Below are positions 1 through 11,304 of a DNA stretch of 64,000 bases, piece after piece. Position numbers and translations under genes: made by a program. Where the stretch lies: contig OX377202.1 of the NCBI GenBank assembly GCA_947396885.1, forward strand, positions 74,310,643 to 74,374,642, in the 5' to 3' direction. The notes under the pieces are model-generated. The model was given only the letters and a program-made list of their open reading frames with translations, was not told where the DNA came from and made no database searches. This DNA comes from Heligmosomoides polygyrus polygyrus. Lineage: Eukaryota; Nematoda; Chromadorea; Rhabditida; Heligmosomidae. Within the stretch, counting starts at the first letter, position 1; each line of letters begins with the position of its first letter.

Positions 1-654
1 AGTAACTTCTAAAGCGATTTCGGTGGCTCAGAGTAAGCAGGTGGACTGAGGTGAGAACTAAAGTGATCATGTGAGGACAGCTCGGAAAGAAACGTAGCAT
101 CACAACGCTATGGCACTAGAAAATTCAACGAATAACAAAGGCCGGACCGCCTGAAAGAACTGATAGGAGCATTCCAACAAAATGGAACGCAAGCAGGAGT
201 GAAAAGAAAGTCCTTTCATAAAGGAAGAACGAGCTGTAAGTGAGGATTGTAAGCATTAACAGGATGACCTTGTAGGACGTATACAACATTAACCAAAAAC
301 TATCTTTGCATGCCAAAAAGATTTAATATTTCTGCAACAATGATGTTCTGTAGATGCAATGCAGAAAATGGAATAAATGCGCAAAAACAGGTGGCCGAAA
401 ATATGGGAACTCTCAATCGAAGCCAATTAAAACGGCCTCTTTCGTGGCCGATAATCGTACTGGCTGAAGGAGTCCGACATCTTTTCGGCAAAACGAGTGC
501 TCGATAAGGATGCATCATGATGGGATTGCCTGAAAATGGTGAACCAAATAAACGAAAAAGTAAAGACTACTTTCTTCTTCTAACTTTGTAATGAAATAAT
601 TAAAATGAAAAAAGTAAAGAAATAACAAAGGCACGTGTTATTCTAATCCTCGTG
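1..654. other. No gene recognised
   Basis: Only short open frames without recognisable domains. One minus-strand frame at about 125-316 is hydrophobic, but no splice context or family match could be found for it. I see nothing else. Confidence 0.4.
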
Positions 655-900
655 GAATGTTCGCAGAATTCGATCCCCGAATGATACCATCGAGGCAAGT
701 CCTACGTGCATTTGATGTTCACAATGATTAGCGGTGGACAGCCGACCAACAAATCTGTGCTCTATCCATTCATAAAGTCTAGTAGCAATTCATTCATCGC
801 AGAGGGATTTAAGGCCTAATTCGTTTCCTCGCGACGTGGAGCTTGATTTGAGGTCCGAGCGTGAGCCGCTCAGTCCCATCCGATTACGCTACCCGGGCTC
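655..900 (-). repeat. tRNA-headed SINE copy
   Basis: Read on the minus strand from 900 downward. A tRNA-like head has an A-box-like stretch (TAGCGTAATCGG). The body follows, with the words CCCTCTGCGATGAATGAATT, GGATAGAGCAC and GTCGGCTG. The same body order recurs at 4.45-4.69, 14.8, 16.0, 22.8 and 38.9 kb, so this is an interspersed family. It is diverged, and its ends are approximate. Confidence 0.6.
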
Positions 901-1118
901 TGCACTTCAACACGTTAGCAATTTAAAAGACGTGTAAATCATAAACCTCCTAAAAGCAAATAGTTTCCAGGGCCAAGAAGTGGAAGAGAGTGGCTTTCCT
1001 CTTCCTCAACCCCAAACGCCCATGACTCCCATTACACTTACAGTTTTTGACGCTCATTCATTTCAGGAAGTTGTTGACCAATGCAGACTGGTCACTTCCT
1101 TAAACTACTAGCACTAGC

Positions 1119-1175
1119 GCAAGTAACCTTTCCAAAATATGGTATAAGAAACCATATTTTGAAAAGGCTAGTTGC
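1119..1175. other. Short hairpin
   Basis: A 25-nt arm (1119-1143) is matched by its inverted copy (1151-1175) at 22 of 25 positions, around a 7-nt loop. The stem could fold in RNA, but nothing shows that it is transcribed. It may simply be a small foldback repeat. Confidence 0.6.
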
Positions 1176-2211
1176 TCAATAAGAAAATGTAAAATGTAAT
1201 GCAGTATAGGAAACGCATTGAGAATAATACCCCTTGAGCAAGACCTGCTGAAATTTCCTTGCTCGACACAGAATAATGAAAAACTAACAATCTGCGAGTA
1301 ATATAGACGAATTAAAAAGCTTCGGACATAAATATCCTCCGCTCAAAGACCACGAGGTGGTACCTTGTCGCACGCCAATGCCAAATGCAAATGTTGACGT
1401 ACACAGGACAGACGAACGAAAAACTTTGTTCGTTCTAATCGAGCGTAACGCTAGCGTGACAGACAAGGTAAATGTTTGGGATGCTACACTAATTCTAAAA
1501 GAGATGCCGAAGCTCTTTCAAAATACATCTGGCCTATAAATGGTCTATATATGCGAATGGTACGCAAGAGCCAAACATTGCCCCTTTGATAATTCTAGTA
1601 TCAATTAACCTACACCAGAATCTAAGGTTTAAGCAAAAAAGTACCCTAAAACTCTTTCCGGATTCATGCCAGAACCGAACTCTTTAGAGGACTGGGCTGA
1701 ACGCATCCAGCATATGAACTAGAAAAACAGTATAATAAACAGAAAACACTCCACAACTTCATATGAGCGACACTGTTCTTTCCGAACAGCAAAGTTGGTT
1801 TAGAATTCGTTGATTTGCAGTAATGGTAACTAATAGTAAGCAAGTGAAGCAAGTATCCTAAATAGTTGTCCATGGCTAGACTGCTTTGTTTATGGATATG
1901 ACCCGATATCACTTCCCAAGCGTGAAAAACGCAGCTACCATCCGAAGTGTTTCAAAAGCTGCCACTTTAAGCATGGAAATGAGATGAAACCAACCATGGC
2001 ACCTCCTTGACGCTTCTACTGACGATACTGTTTTGTTCTCCGCCATGGCTCGAGGGCGGATAATAAAACGAATCCTCCTGCTTCGTATAGTGAGGAGATC
2101 CATTCTGCGTCAAATCTAGGCCCAGATCACGTAGCTCCACGTACCTGCAAGAGCGACCTTCACGGTTAGCTCATTTTGTCAGCTTATTTTAACAGCAACA
2201 CACAAACACCT

Positions 2212-5200
2212 TTACTCCCCAAAGTAAGACCACTCTACAACGAACCTGCTGGCATTTCCAACGTGCGCGTAATTCGCGGACAGGACCGCCAGGAAGAATG
2301 ACAAGCCGAGTATGACCAGGCATGAGCCCACCCACCCCACAATATACCATGATCGGGCGGTGGAAGAAAACGCACAAAACTGCTGGGCATCTCCTCCGCA
2401 CAGATGCAAATCCTAAGCAACAAAGTTCTATATTTAACGGCATACGAAAAGCAACGAAAGAACGTTCAAAGCTCCAACCACAAGCCACTTACCGCACTGG
2501 ACAACCCCTTCAGAAGAGGCTCGAAAACCTTTAGATCAATGCAGACCTCTTCCGTGAATACCGGAATTTCATGGCAGAGATGATCGAAGACGAAATAGGA
2601 CCCACAAAGAACGGAACAGATTGTTATGATGAACAGCCAACATACTAGCTGGAAAGAATGCAATAAGTCATCGTTCTGTGAGCTTTTCCAACCCTCAGAT
2701 GGAATTAATGATGACAGTTTACCAGTAATGTGCACCACACCATTGCAAAAGCACAAGCAAATCTTCCGCCGCATTTCGCCTTATCGTCTGAAAATCATAG
2801 AAACCTTAACTTCGACTCAGTTCACAAAAGAAACGTGAACTCACGCTTGAACATCTCTTCCCTGGTTGCACCAGTAGCGGAAAATCCAACGAGAAGAAAA
2901 AACAGAGCGAACAAGGACATTAGGACAGCGATAACCACGAAGAACACTTGCACCTAAATTCGCCCGATATTCTATTGTATCGGTTCGTTTCTTTATCGAA
3001 AGAAACTCCTATGATTTCTAATACAGCAGTTGCTGCTTGTACAAAATCACCACAATTACAACTTTATGACAACTGATAACTCTCACGTCTTTATAGAGAC
3101 TCTACAGCTTAATATTAACCATAGCGCACCTTTTCCAAACACCCGATCTAACTTCGAGTCAACCTCTCATAAACGTAAGGTATGGCGGTAGAGACATTGT
3201 CATCAAGCCAAGACTGATATCGAAGCCTTATTCAGCATGTGTTTCGGCGTTTTTCTGCCTCTGTTTTCTCTTTTCAGAGCCTGGAAAAGACAAGGGGAGT
3301 TGGAGGGGATGCCCATTCCAAGTTTTAGCAATTTCGAAAAAGGGACGAAACATGAGCTATACTACCCAACTAACCTTGTCTCTTTCTCCCATTAGCTTTT
3401 GAAATTGCTGTAACTCGAAATTATTCACACCATTAGACGGGTAAAAATTCTCCAATTCCTCATGTTTTTTCTGGCTCCGAAAAAGGCGGTTACGCCGAAA
3501 ATAGGCCGTATAAAGCTTCAAGATCAATCGTGTCATGACAACTACAGGAACCTCTCTGCATTTCAAAGACATGTCAACACTCCAGGATGAGAACGTGGAA
3601 AATCACGATATGTATTTCGTTTCAACGCAAATCCATTTGAAAATGGGGTTGAGCCGATGCGAGTCGATCACTCCTCCTCCACGAGGTCAAAGCGTTGCCA
3701 AAAGTACTGCTCAAGAAAACAAAGAACCAACACGATCATCAGATGACATCCAAAACTAAAAACGCAGAGTGTCTCCACCTCCACTTTATTCTGTAGAAGT
3801 AGGAGGTCTAATACGGAAGGGAGAACAGCGGAGTTGTCTTTTTATCCTGGTATCACTTAATGTAGCTCAGGTAACATTACAAAGAAATGCATGCAACTCA
3901 TCAAAAAGGTAGTTGTCGCCGCCTTTACAATATAAGCCTATAACTGCTACCTACATCCAAGAAGTTGTTGTTTCGAAATGCTATAAGGCCGTGGCTCCTG
4001 TAGTGAAAGAAAACTCGTTTTATAACACAAGTACAGCGAATGGGAAAGGCAACCAACCTTGTCCAACCATGGTAAGTCTTGTATGCGTAGCGATCGCCTG
4101 GTCTGTTCGACAGTAGCATTGAACCCCCAAGTCATCATGACGGAAAACAGAATCACACCGATAAAGCACAACAGAGTGGCCATAAGGGAGGCATAGGGAA
4201 TCCTAAAAATGAAGAGTGAAAGACGATCGTGTAAAAAAAAAAACTGAAAACGTTGCTCTGCGAAAAGAAAGCATAAAAGACCTCCATTCCCTAATAATCA
4301 CAGGAGATAATGGAGGGCGTTAACCAATCTCTGACTAGGATGCGCAAAGGTTGCTATAATACTTCTGCGAGATGTTGTGGAAGCAATTTGAATGCACACC
4401 TGGAGCATAATTAAAGCTCAGAATTGCCAATCCATGATCACATTAGTGTTCTATCCCATCCAGAGAGACAAGTCTGGCACCGATTCTGCGACACCGAAGG
4501 GACGGATGACGTCACTGGCCTGAGGTGTGGGTGAACCAAAAATCTCGATTCGGGGTGCAGACGACAGCCGTGACTTCTCTGTGTGCCAACCAAGTCTTTC
4601 ATCTCTTCGGTATCGGTGAAGTGGTGCCAGACCTCCCTGGGAAGGATAATGCACTGAGTTGTCTATTGACCGGGCGCCAGTGATTGCTAAAAAGGGATCA
4701 AACACGAATTACGTTTGCCTGCACCACCTTCCCGTAGAAGTAAAACGATTGACTAACGCTGTCCTTTTCCCTCCATTCCTTAAAGCCGCACTCACGACAC
4801 AACCACACCATGGACCACACTGTTCTTCCACATTCGGAAAACCAGGCTGTGGGTCACGACGTACGACTCACTTGCCGAAGTGGGCGGAGTCTTGTTCTTA
4901 TCCTAACACACCGAAGGCCGAGGAACACCTTTTTGGGGGACGGTCAGAAGGTATAAAATATGGCCACGCCCCTCGCCAGGGGCATGCGATTTTCCTCTCA
5001 CACCCTTGCTCACCACCTCAATCCACTAGGCTTCACCGAGAGTCTAAAGGCTGTCTTACGAAACCTTTGAGACGCAACACGGAATTTCTGGTCAGCAGAA
5101 CAGCGAGTGTACCTCCTCACGCCATGCCCTCAACAGGAGGCGAGTGTACTTCCCGACGCGCTGCCAACATTTTTTGCCCGCGCCCTAGAAAACGACAACG

Positions 5201-5723
5201 ATGATGGTGTGAGGTACTGTTTCACGCCCAAAACAAAACATCTACTCTTTGAGTCTTGAAACTAATAGTTGTGTGATGCCATGCGAGATTCTTTAGTTCT
5301 TTAGTGGGCGACGTTTAGAAAAAACAGCCTTCTTCTTGGGATTTTAGAAAAGATTCATAAATGTGCACAGTGCTGGTTGACAAGTACCTAGATAGACCGA
5401 AATGGCAAGGGTGCTCTTTCGCTAAACCGCTTATAACTTTACCTACATTAAACTTCGAAAAATTTGAATGGATACACCTGCATTCCGGTAGCTCATTCAT
5501 GAGTGACAGCAATCAAAATAAGAGATTCTATTTGATTACAAAAGCAAAAACGGAATAGAAACGTACCTATTGAAGCAGCCATCGTGACCATGAGCCTTCA
5601 CAGGAATTGGTCCGCTAATGAACTCCGTCCTCGGCCCCCGACGAGGAGGAGCATCAAGCACCACCCCGTTAACGCCGTTGTCGCGAATCTTGGCCGAATG
5701 CGGAAAAGGGAAAGGATCGATAC
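2212..5723 (-). CDS. nmgp-1: M6/proteolipid-protein family membrane glycoprotein (5' end missing)
   Basis: Six minus-strand exons join in frame: 5723-5567, 4202-4058, 2953-2845, 2787-2741, 2648-2493, 2412-2212. Together they encode 270 residues plus a stop. All introns are GT-AG and the phases match at every junction. The order is a hydrophilic N-terminal part with a late cysteine, then IPYASL leading into TM1 (exon 2), TM2 ending SATGATRE (exon 3), a cytosolic loop, TM3 (exon 5), an extracellular loop with four cysteines, and TM4 followed by SANYAHVGN (exon 6). The IPYASL start of TM1 and the four-cysteine second loop are typical of the myelin PLP/GPM6/Drosophila M6 family, which acts at the neuronal plasma membrane in filopodia and neurite growth. 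The first exon visible here starts inside a codon after a good acceptor, so at least one 5' exon is not found. The final exon runs on from NASR to TAA at 2212; a splice at about 2244 to another C-terminal exon cannot be excluded. The intron between exons 1 and 2 holds two inverted SINEs. Confidence 0.88.
4445..4535 (-). repeat. SINE body fragment
   Basis: The reverse complement contains CGGTGCCAGACTTGTCTC and CCCTTCGGTGTCG, matching the body of the SINE family. It lies about 45 bp from an opposite-strand copy (4570-4690), so the two could pair as a hairpin within an nmgp-1-like intron. Confidence 0.6.
4570..4690 (+). repeat. SINE body fragment
   Basis: Contains GCCAACCAAGTCTTTCATC, then GGTGCCAGACC, TGGGAAGGATAA and CGGGCGCCAGTGATT in the order shared by the other family members. 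It is the plus-strand partner of the inverted copy just upstream. Confidence 0.65.
4691..5560. other. GC-rich intronic stretch, no gene recognised
   Basis: Lies in the first visible intron of the M6-like gene. There is a long plus-strand open frame (about 4659-5204), but its composition (Pro, Arg, His, Ser) and lack of any domain suggest chance openness in GC-rich DNA. A TATA-like word (TATAAAATATGG) at about 4955 is followed by a CCACGCCCC box. Function unknown. Confidence 0.3.
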
Positions 5724-6782
5724 CTGAAAATGAAAAACGAGTTCAGTTGAGAGCTGAGCTGAGGCACAAAAGCGTATGAGGGTAGCGACACGTTCATAAC
5801 TAAAAGAATGAAACCGTGGTGGGAGAGTCGAGAGAGGGAGAACTTGAGCAAGCGTTGTTCCTTAAGGGAAAGTCGCATAAACTGATCACCAAGCTCATTG
5901 GCAAACACTGCAGTCGAATTAGATGGACCTAGGCAGACCCACTTAGATCTTCACTACGTAAGGTAATGTTAGGAAAAACACACTATCCCCAATGAAGCTG
6001 GTAACGGCCTAGCTGGCAGAACAACTACTTTACTCTACCTAGATCAACAGCCACAAAGCGCGAAAATGGGTTACTTGAAGTACTACCACGAATGTTCCAA
6101 ATCAACTTTTCGACCAGCCTTTTGGACACTTGCATAGCCCTGATAGTTTCGCTGCTCTCGCAGTGACCTGCATTAGCAGTTCACCCCCGAAAAGAGCAAA
6201 GCTTGTTGCAATTTCAGAACATCCGCACTTCTCGAACAGTATCCCAGTACTAACTTTAAAGCTTTGGGGGCACAGGTTAAGAAGTCACTCCGGTAGATAC
6301 AGTGGTAAGTTTCTGGGCACCACCTCAGCTCTTCCTCTCTATGGTGACCTCGTAGACTTGGCAACACTTCGTAATTTTTTTTAGGTTAACGTCCGGAACC
6401 ACCAATGCGTTAGAAGGGTCGCCTCTTAGAGTTTCTTGTACACACTCTTTATCCGGCGAAGGGCAGAGGACCTACATATAGTTCAAGATTCTTAAAACAA
6501 ATGATGGTGGTGCCCTTTCGTGGGCTTAAAGTCCTATGCTCGACTGAAAGAGGAAATTGCATTTCCTTCTGCAGCCCCAAATCCAGGGAAGGAAGACATT
6601 GTGCTCCTAGAGTTTTCAGAATAATTTACGCAAAAGTTATACATTATACGTTACGGAGTGCACTACAAATTCACTGCCTATGGTTAGGCAGGGTCAAGGG
6701 CTCTTGATCCTCCAAGCTTTATAGTACCCGTAGCAGAGAAGATCTCACTCTGTTCACGTTCTTAATACAAAAAGTAGATAAT

Positions 6783-7179
6783 AATCCTGAAGTCGCTTAC
6801 TCGACTACTGCACGCGGCGGAAATGAAGATGCTCAGATGGACATGTGGATGGTCCCGTCAGGACAGAGTGCGAAACGACGACGTTAGGGCAGTGATGAAG
6901 ACAGCTCCGATCCAGCTAAAAATGAGGGAGAAGGTGGCACGGACACATCCTCGGAAGATCAGAGGATCACCCAACGAAGTTGGCCCTAAATTTCGAGGCA
7001 CCCGGTAAGAGTCCGAGAGCAGCCCCAAGGAAAAGGTGGAAGGACGTCATCATGAGAGATCTCGCCGAAATCGGCGCCGCACCACACGCTTGATAGGATG
7101 AAGTGGCGAAGGAAGAACAGCGGACCCTGCGACTGCGCGGGACTAAACGCTCAGGAGAAGAAGAATCCTGAAGTCGCTT
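6783..7179 (+). mobile_element. 5'-truncated RTE-type LINE with target-site duplication
   Basis: The translated pieces correspond to the end of an RTE-clade reverse-transcriptase ORF: a WTRLDRIRN-like stretch (WSRQDRVRNDDVRA), then GxxHPRK and APRKRWKDVIMRDLAEIG in shifted frames. The insert (6799-7163) ends in a GAAGAAG tail. It is bracketed by a perfect 16-bp repeat, AATCCTGAAGTCGCTT, at 6783-6798 and 7164-7179. Frameshifts make it dead. A perfect duplication suggests a fairly recent insertion, although the coding remnant is damaged. Confidence 0.85.
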
Positions 7180-7483
7180 CAAAGTAACGCTGACGATGCC
7201 CAGGGGAGGCAAGTTCGTTCTCTATGCTTCTGTTGCCAAATCTCAAAAAGTACAAATTCTCATAAAGATGTTTTGCAGCGATCAAAACTCTGGTGCCTGC
7301 TTGACTCGAACACGCACCTCCTGCTGACCCTAAAGGAATACTCTACACCATTATACTACCGGCGCTGTTTCATCGAACGCAACATTCACACCTCGTAGGG
7401 CATATCAACACTCACCCGCATATCGAGGTGAATCTGCCGCTGATATTCATTTAGGCTATAGACCTTGATAGAAATGATTCAAT

Positions 7484-7611
7484 TCATCGCGTTCATTACA
7501 TTTAAGCCTCAACTGGCTGGTAATGAGATTGCAAGTCTTCTTAACATTGACATGAGAGCTTACAACCTCACTACCAGCCATTTGAGGCTTAAATATAATG
7601 AATTGAAGCGC
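7484..7611. repeat. Imperfect palindrome
   Basis: Arms of about 50 bp share the word TTTAAGCCTCAA in the left arm and its reverse complement in the right, with TGGCTGGTA next to it. The arms flank a short centre near 7545-7560. Probably the remnant of a small foldback or MITE. Confidence 0.5.
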
Positions 7612-7769
7612 AAACTCATTCACCTAGAGAGCTCTCATAGGATTGTTAAACAACAACGATCAATTTTTTCAATGTGATACTCACGATCACGAAAGACCGT
7701 TCCTCTGTCTTTCAGATTCACATTCAGATCGTGAACATCGCCAGATTCAGATTCAGATTATGGGCATTG

Positions 7770-8641
7770 TATTGACAATTTTTATATCCAAGCGGTGGAT
7801 AGTGTCAAAGATCTTGGTTTTCACTATGAAGCTAAATTGGACTTCTGTGAGCACGTGTCCAATTCTTGCAGGCGCGGCCAGCATAGAAATATCAGATATT
7901 CAAGGGTTTGACGGAATAAGGCTGTTTTGATAAGGGCTTACAAGTCGTATGTGCGTCTAGTGGAGTCCTCCACTACGGTCTCTTCCCCCAGTAGGAAAAA
8001 CCTGATTAATGCGCTGGAAAAGGTACAGAATAACGCTGGAAAGGGTAATAATAACTATTGGGGGCTTTTTGTACTCCAGGGTACCTAAAACCTTGATAAG
8101 AAATAAATACCTAGGTGTCCATTCCCTGGCATCTTCCCTAGAAAAATCTTTGACATTTGCATGGTCTATAAGTTACTCCACCAACCGCGTCATAGGGAAT
8201 CCAGTTTCTTTACAATGCGAGCTTCTCACACTAGGGGAGAGCAAGAAAAGATTTTCCTCTCCTGCCCTAGGAGCAGGTTTAAGGTAAGCCTCTTCCCTCA
8301 CAGGGCAGCAAGCGCTTATCTTAGGGTGACGAAATGCATGCAATCCTCCTTTTCTCTGGGGCAGCTTAAGCGGCAGTTCAAAAATCGTTGCTGAGTTGTG
8401 CGGTTTAGAACTGAGGTGTCTTTCATTTTTTGACTCTGGGTTGCAAGTTAAGGAAGCTGTGTTGTGCTATTTTTGATTGCAGATCTGACATCATTTCATT
8501 TGATTTGTTGCTATGGTTTTTCGGTTTTTCTCTGAGTATGTTTTTGATGTTGCGCTTCACTTGTACTGTTCTATTGGTGTGTCTGTGTATCTAGCGGCTG
8601 CGTATCGCGTTCGTATTGAATAAATAAATAAATAAATAAAT
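7770..8641 (+). mobile_element. CR1-like LINE 3' end, degenerate
   Basis: Frame-shifted pieces read VDSVKDLGFHYEAKLDF, NALEKVQN, then MVYKLLHQ and TMRASHTRGEQEKIFL. This is the usual order of the end of a nematode CR1/jockey-like reverse transcriptase, with a final R/K-rich tail before TGA near 8394. A non-coding stretch of about 230 bp follows, ending in an AATAAATA-type tandem tail (8620-8641), which is characteristic of CR1 3' ends. The element is truncated at its 5' end and disabled by several shifts and stops. Confidence 0.75.
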
Positions 8642-10196
8642 TGTTGATCATGTGGGTTCAAGCTTTTGACCCCTGAAACTGACTCTGCATTATGACAGAT
8701 TGACAGATGACTCTGCATTATGTTATCTGGGTGTTGCGTTCTCTTTTGAAGAGTACGTGTTCCTATTTGATTGGAGTTTGTCTACTTACTACGAGTGATA
8801 TTTCGAACGTCAATAAATAAATAGGGCACTTGGACAACCGGGAAGCCTAGTACTTTGACGTCAAGCCCATAGAAAATGGTAGCCTAAACACTTGGTAGTT
8901 CCACGACAAATTAGTTAAGTGAGAAGAGCTGCAGGAGAGCAGTGCCGGAGAAAAGGCGGAGAAATAAAGGTGAAGTGCCACCCTTCATTTCGAGATCTAT
9001 ATGGTGAGGAGCATCTCAGCAGCTGAAGGTCGGCTGCGAGCCAGCAGGAGCTGACTCATATGTACACACAACAGGAAATTCAATACACGCAGGAGAGGGG
9101 TGGAGGTGTGTGCGCGGAGGCACAAAGAGGATCGAGGAGTGCGGCAGCAGCGGATTAGCCTCGGAACCAGACAATCAGCTGATGCTGACCTGAATTGCAA
9201 TCCGCATGAGCTTGACACCACATCGGTGTCTGCACTCATTCATGGTTCCAGGCGACGTTAAAGCTCTGGATCAGGACGAACCGGGCAAGGATGAAAGTCG
9301 TGAAAGGGAGACCATCCTCATTTCCTCCCTGAGATCCTAGCGATTTGTCCAAAAACTTTTAATATGAAAACGTCAAGTCTAGTAGCAGTAATTGCTAGTA
9401 ACGTCATAACCATAGGAGCAGCTCTAAGCCTGCTTTGGACTTAGTAGAACTGGAAGATATACAGCGTGCGCACCAGCTCTTGACTTGCATCAGGGATGGT
9501 ACATACGACTAGGTTTTATAAGTTTTCAAAGGTGTGAATACGCCCAGTGATTGCGGACTCCAGGTCATCTAACTAACCATAAGAAGGTTCATTATGAAAA
9601 AATACCAGACAAAAAAAAAATGAAGAAAAACAAAACCAGAAGAATAGAACAAAGAGAACAGAGAGCGATTCGACAACAACAGCAACATACAAAGTCATCT
9701 TCTGTTGAAAACCTCATTTCTCAGCCAGATCGCACTTACACGACTCCTCATTCCCTCAGTGTTGCTGAAGGCGCTTAGCAGTTTTTACGTACAAACTACA
9801 AGCTGTGTATGTGAAAGACGTTGCAGTCTGGCTCTGGTACGAGCGAGAGATGACTTTTCAGTTCTCTTGTGTGAGCGATTTCCTTGTTTTAAAGAATTTA
9901 TACGGCCTAGAAGCAGGAGTGAAATGTAGGAACTTATGTACACCACACACATCGCCATCTTTCAGATGGTAAAGGGGAACTAGGCCATTTCATTTTTTAC
10001 CACCACAAGTGAGAGCATTTCTTAGAAAACTGTTTCAAGTAAAGACTGTTGTCCGACTGCTGCGTAGCAAACGGTTATAAAAGGTGAAATGAGAAAGGTC
10101 ACCTTACATTTGCAGCTGAAGTGCAGACAAGGTCAGTCTGTCTTTTATCTGAGGAAGCCTTATTGAGTTCAACTTGTTGGTAGCAACAAAGGGCTG
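8642..10196. other. No gene recognised; second LINE-like tail
   Basis: A second short AATAAATA run at 8812-8823 may be the tail of another LINE 3' end. GACTCTGCATTATG is repeated 27 bp apart (about 8681 and 8708). The rest shows no domains or splice-supported exons. Confidence 0.3.
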
Positions 10197-10617
10197 AGGC
10201 ACCATTGTACTTTACGGACTCCTGAGGACGAGGAGAGGTCGAAAAACATTTTGCGGCCAAACTTCGCCCAGGGGGTTATTTGGAGTGCTGATCACGAATC
10301 TGACATCCGTTTTTGAAATTTCGGCCGATTACGGTAGGTACCGGAGACTAAGGCTGCCGTGGTCATAATCACCAATTTCGCCCAAACTTCACCTAGGGGG
10401 GGGGGTTATTTGGGGTGCTGATCACGATTCTGACATCCGCTTTTCGCTGGAGTACGTTAGATTACGGTAGGTACTGGTAATCGCCCTCCAGCGTAGAACG
10501 AAAAACGGATGTTAGATTTGTGATCAGCACCCCAAATAACCCCCTGCTCGAGTTTGCGCGAAAAAAATTTGTTCGACCTCTTCTGGTCCTCTGGAGTCCG
10601 TAAAGTACAATAGTGCC
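10197..10617. repeat. Foldback element
   Basis: Arms at about 10197-10314 and 10499-10617 are inverted copies of each other, sharing TGTACTTTACGGACTCC and TGCTGATCAC. A third copy of the module containing TTATTTGGGGTGCTGATCAC lies between them (about 10372-10440), in direct orientation to the left arm. An inner inverted word pair (CGCTGGAG/CTCCAGCG) is also present. A diverged relative occupies 59.74-60.19 kb. No coding capacity. Confidence 0.75.
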
Positions 10618-11304
10618 GGTGGCTTTATTTCTACGTGAACTGACTTCGAGCCCTTCCTCCTCCCCCGAATCATTGCGCGTTCTCCTAGTTCGTTACGATG
10701 TTAAAATGAACCATAAGTGCGAGTTGGAGAAGCAGGACGTGTTCCGCGATTTCACTTCGCATCTTTACCCACTAGCCAGCGGCTTTGGTGAGGAATGGCT
10801 TCACTGTAAATAGTGCTAAGGTATCAGTACAAAGCGCTGAGATAAAGGAGAACCCACCCATAGAACAGTTTCCGTCGTTCAAATCTGCCGCTCCTACGCC
10901 TACTTAGCTAACTCTTTCTGCAAGGCCTTGCCCCTAGGATTTCCTGTTATGCACCAACGAAAGCACGATGAAGATGCGATCAATGTCTGCGGGAAATAAC
11001 ATGGGCAGGACTTGGAATTGGAAGTGACTTACGCCTCAGAAAGCAGGCCCTATGAAAGCAGACTGCACGCGAGATCACCGCCGCATGGAGCTTTGAGTTT
11101 AATCGCATTCGCTTGCGCGAAGTTGCCGAAAATGAAGTGAATGGGAAACGCGACGTGCTTCCTTCACAGTCACTGGATAGGAGCTGGCATACTAGCACGT
11201 GGGAAGTGAAGTAGAAGTACATCAAGGTGTAGAAGGAAAGACCCATGCACCAAAGTGCGCGTCACTGCATTCAAGGTCGAGTACCCACAAAGTACTAAGA
11301 CGCC
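10618..11304. other. No gene recognised
   Basis: Unique-looking sequence between two repeats. No domain, splice-supported exon or repeat structure was seen. Confidence 0.4.

Noticed and set aside
4659..5204. Plus-strand frame of about 181 codons
   Set aside because: It begins inside a SINE and runs through GC-rich intronic DNA, with no domain.
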